This document shows positions 61,786 through 64,000 of a DNA stretch of 64,000 nt, piece after piece. Made by a program: the position numbers and the translations under genes. Within the stretch, counting starts at the first letter, position 1. The number at the start of each line of letters is the position of its first letter. The DNA is from Staphylococcus sp. IVB6181 (GTDB lineage Bacteria > Bacillota > Bacilli > Staphylococcales > Staphylococcaceae), in contig NZ_CP095096.1 in assembly GCF_025561445.1 (NCBI RefSeq), positions 1,777,822 through 1,841,821 of the forward strand, written 5' to 3'. The notes under the pieces were generated by a model that was given only the letters and a program-made list of their open reading frames with translations, was not told where the DNA came from and did no database searches.

Positions 61786-61974
61786 ATGGGTAAACAATGT
61801 TTCGTAACAGGTCGTAAAGCTTCGACTGGTAATCGTCGTTCACACGCTTTAAACTCTACTAAACGTAGATGGAATGCTAACCTTCAAAAAGTTAGAATCC
61901 TAGTAGACGGAAAACCTAAAAAAGTTTGGGTTTCTGCACGTGCTTTAAAATCTGGTAAAGTTACTAGAGTTTAA
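61786..61974 (+). CDS. rpmB: 50S ribosomal protein L28
   Basis: 62 residues beginning [20 protein letters not shown] and ending KSGKVTRV, basic throughout. The ATG at 61786-61788 follows AAAGGAGG; the in-frame ATG at 61756 has no site and is rejected. It is the only plus-strand gene in the right-hand core block, with its own promoter and terminator. Confidence 0.97.
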
Positions 61975-61995
61975 TAAATATAAAGCACATGAACA

Positions 61996-62025
61996 AACGA
62001 CTCGTATGTGGCGGGTCGTTTTTCT
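61996..62025 (+). terminator. Terminator after rpmB
   Basis: A 9-bp stem (aacgactcg 61996-62004, cgggtcgtt 62012-62020) is followed by TTTTTCTTTT. Confidence 0.85.
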
Positions 62026-62040
62026 TTTGTCTTTTTTTAA

Positions 62041-62083
62041 TAAAAAGGATTGGCTTGCATTTTTAATGCGCCAATCCTTTTAT
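62041..62083. terminator. Bidirectional terminator between rpmB and thiN
   Basis: A 12-bp perfect stem (aaaaggattggc 62043-62054, gccaatcctttt 62070-62081) with a 15-nt loop lies between convergent genes and mainly ends the thiN transcript. Confidence 0.88.
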
Positions 62084-62116
62084 TTTGTTTAAACACTTAT
62101 ATTTCATGTGCACCTG

Positions 62117-62752
62117 TTAATCATGGCTGCGTACACAAAGCACACCGCCGGCTTCTACAATGACTTCTGCTTTCTCAGCTTCAATCTCATTTGAAATCGT
62201 TAATGTAGACCCTTGATACAAAGTTTGATGGTCTAACGGATACTTGAAGCCATTTAATGAAATCACAGTATGATCTCTTTGCGGCACAAATGAGGTATAT
62301 TTGAAATCAGCATCATACGCCATTTCATGCGTCCCTTTACCTAGATATACAATCTCATTTTGCTTATCAATCAGACGCACGACTACACCTGCATCCAAAT
62401 AATCAGGTTCTTGCAGTAATTGGACAGCACCTAAAAAGTGATCCAGTCTGCCGCCGGTCGCACCGTAAATGTTAATTTCATTAAAGTCGCATTCTACGGC
62501 TTCTCTGACACCTAAGCCTAAATCCGTATCTGCTTTTTCAGCTTTTACCGGATGGATATCTAATTGATTTTTCAAATCTATCCGTTCTTCTTCTGTGACA
62601 GAATCAAAGTCACCTAATGAAAATATCGGTTGAATATCATGTTCTATCAGAATGAGTGCCCCTCTATCGATACCGCCCCATTCTTCGTCTGCTTTTCGTT
62701 GTAAAAGATGATGCGGCAAATGGCGATCGCCGCATAATAGATTGATTTTCAT
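62117..62752 (-). CDS. thiN: Thiamine pyrophosphokinase
   Basis: Converts thiamine to thiamine diphosphate. The 211-residue protein has the nucleotide-binding IFSLGDFDSV, the acidic KADTDLGLGVREA and YGATGGRLDHFLGAV in the catalytic domain, followed by the thiamine-binding beta domain. ATG at 62750-62752 follows AGGGGG. It lies 29 nt after rpe, at the end of the rsgA-rpe-thiN run. Confidence 0.95.
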   Translation of the reverse strand: MKINLLCGDRHLPHHLLQRKADEEWGGIDRGALILIEHDIQPIFSLGDFDSVTEEERIDLKNQLDIHPVKAEKADTDLGLGVREAVECDFNEINIYGATGGRLDHFLGAVQLLQEPDYLDAGVVVRLIDKQNEIVYLGKGTHEMAYDADFKYTSFVPQRDHTVISLNGFKYPLDHQTLYQGSTLTISNEIEAEKAEVIVEAGGVLCVRSHD

Positions 62753-62781
62753 AAGATCCCCCTGCTTTCGCTTGCCTGCCT

Positions 62782-63444
62782 TTAATTAGAAGATGCGTCT
62801 GCACCTTTTAATGCTTCTGCCACTGATTGATAGTCGGCTTGTTTAAAGAAATATGAACCCGTCACAAGCATGGTTGCACCTGCTTCGACACATTTTTGAC
62901 CGGTAACCGCATTGATACCGCCGTCGACTTCAATATCGAAATCTAAATCAAATTTTTCTTTATACGCTTGTAATGCGGCTACTTTTTCAACACTGTTTGA
63001 AATGAAAGCTTGACCGCCGAATCCAGGATTGACTGTCATCACTAAAACATAGTCGACATCATGCAAAATCGGTTCAATCGCCGCTGCAGACGTACCAGGA
63101 TTAATCACTACGCCTGCTTTAGCGCCGTGTGCATGAATCAATTGAATCGCACGATGGATATGCGGTGTTGCTTCAAAGTGGACTGAAATCATATCTGCCC
63201 CTTTATTCGCAAACTCTGCGATATACGCTTCTGGATTTTCAATCATTAAATGCACATCAATCGGTAAATCAGTACCTGCATTGACAGCTTCTAAAATCGG
63301 AAGCCCAATTGAAATATTCGGCACAAATTGACCATCCATGACATCAAAGTGCACACCATCGACACCTGCTGCTTCTAACGCTTTCAACTCATTGTGCAGA
63401 TTTAAAAAATCTGCTGATAATAGGGATGGAAATACTTTAACCAT
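62782..63444 (-). CDS. rpe: Ribulose-phosphate 3-epimerase
   Basis: Pentose-phosphate enzyme interconverting ribulose-5-phosphate and xylulose-5-phosphate; 220-residue TIM barrel with PSLLSADFLNL, HFDVMDGQFVPN, DVHLMIENP and VNPGFGGQ, and the C-terminal EVDGGIN. Its ATG overlaps the rsgA stop (TAATG). The same order is found in S. aureus and Bacillus. Confidence 0.96.
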   Translation of the reverse strand: MVKVFPSLLSADFLNLHNELKALEAAGVDGVHFDVMDGQFVPNISIGLPILEAVNAGTDLPIDVHLMIENPEAYIAEFANKGADMISVHFEATPHIHRAIQLIHAHGAKAGVVINPGTSAAAIEPILHDVDYVLVMTVNPGFGGQAFISNSVEKVAALQAYKEKFDLDFDIEVDGGINAVTGQKCVEAGATMLVTGSYFFKQADYQSVAEALKGADASSN

Positions 63445-64000
63445 TAATATCTTTCCTTTCGTGATGCAATTTCTTCAAATAATTGTACATAATGCTGATA
63501 ACGAAATTGCGCAATATTGCCCGCTTCTACTTGTGCTTTCACATTACACTTCGGTTCTTTCATATGATTGCAATTTCTGAACTTGCAATCTTGTCCATAT
63601 GCTTGAATCTCTAAAAAGTAATCTTTGACCTCATCTTTATGGATATGATCAAAATCAAGTGCACTGAACCCAGGCGTATCTGCCACAAAGCCGTCGGCGC
63701 GTTCAAACAATTCTACGTGACGTGTTGTATGTTTGCCGCGGTTTAAAGACTTTGAAATTTGGTTCGTCTCAAGCTTCAAGTCAGGACGATACGCATTGAG
63801 CAGTGTGGATTTGCCGACACCTGATTGTCCGCTCAGCACCGCAAGACCTTCGCCCCATGCATCAAATACCGCTTCGATTGAATCCTCTTTGCCGACAAAT
63901 TGCGTCGCATAACCGATGTCTTGATACACTGCTAATGCCTGTTCAATACGTTCGATTTGCTCCTCATCAGCCATATCTTTTTTCGTCACTACAATACGCG
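63444..64000 (-). CDS. rsgA: Ribosome small-subunit GTPase RsgA (C-terminal part, runs off window)
   Basis: About 185 residues are visible, up to the window edge; the reading frame continues past base 64000, so the methionine at 63989 is internal. The permuted GTPase motifs are seen: VVTKKD (G4), [13 protein letters not shown] (G1), DTPGFSALD (G3), then the zinc segment [14 protein letters not shown]. It completes 30S maturation. It precedes rpe and thiN in one run. Confidence 0.95.
   Translation of the reverse strand, partial: RIVVTKKDMADEEQIERIEQALAVYQDIGYATQFVGKEDSIEAVFDAWGEGLAVLSGQSGVGKSTLLNAYRPDLKLETNQISKSLNRGKHTTRHVELFERADGFVADTPGFSALDFDHIHKDEVKDYFLEIQAYGQDCKFRNCNHMKEPKCNVKAQVEAGNIAQFRYQHYVQLFEEIASRKERY

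Overview
The window is a piece of a Staphylococcus chromosome. The low-GC codon use, the strong GGAGG-type ribosome binding sites and the gene order proS-rseP-cdsA-uppS-frr-pyrH-tsf-rpsB-codY-hslU-hslV-xerC-trmFO-topA-dprA-sucD-sucC-rnhB-rbgA ... rplS-trmD-rimM-rpsP-ffh-ylxM-ftsY-smc-rnc-acpP-fabG-fabD-plsX-fapR-recG ... fakA-yloU-rpmB-thiN-rpe-rsgA are the familiar staphylococcal core order, read here almost entirely on the minus strand. The proteins resemble S. aureus orthologues closely but are not identical, so a coagulase-negative species is likely. The exact species (the S. carnosus/condimenti/simulans side of the genus is one possibility) cannot be fixed from the window.

Region 1 (1-20210) is core: prolyl-tRNA synthetase (5' part only), envelope and isoprenoid genes, ribosome recycling, UMP kinase, EF-Ts, S2, the CodY/HslUV/XerC operon, topoisomerase I, DprA, succinyl-CoA ligase with a cre-like site inside its promoter, RNase HII and RbgA.

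Region 2 (about 20211-42050) lies between rbgA and rplS and is accessory. It holds (a) an acyl-esterase/peptidase (CocE/NonD type) with a BCCT transporter; (b) a complete 2-aminoethylphosphonate (2-AEP) module: ABC ATPase, a permease split by a frame change, a binding protein, transaminase PhnW and phosphonoacetaldehyde hydrolase PhnX, divergent from a DeoR-family regulator; (c) a GyrI-like protein and a signal-less siderophore-binding-like protein; (d) a YfhO-family membrane glycosylation protein and an unrecognised 545-residue protein on the plus strand; (e) a second Fe3+/polyamine/phosphonate-type ABC transporter next to a calcineurin-like phosphoesterase; (f) a small YxeA-like secreted protein. 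The main new observation is that the promoters of modules (b) and (e) share one architecture: four TTAACA-like hexamers at 10-11 nt period, then exactly 9 nt, then TATGYT. This is the layout of a PhoP (Pho-box) activated promoter. It suggests the island is a phosphate-starvation regulon for scavenging organic phosphorus.

Region 3 (42051-64000) is core again: L19 with its leader RNA, tRNA and ribosome maturation, the SRP pathway, SMC, RNase III, the FapR-controlled fatty acid and phospholipid genes with a recognisable FapR operator, RecG, serine dehydratase, fatty acid kinase FakA with an Asp23-family partner, L28 (one of only four plus-strand genes), thiamine pyrophosphokinase, ribulose-phosphate epimerase and the 3' part of rsgA. 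I saw no rRNA or tRNA genes, transposases, integrases other than XerC, or CRISPR arrays.
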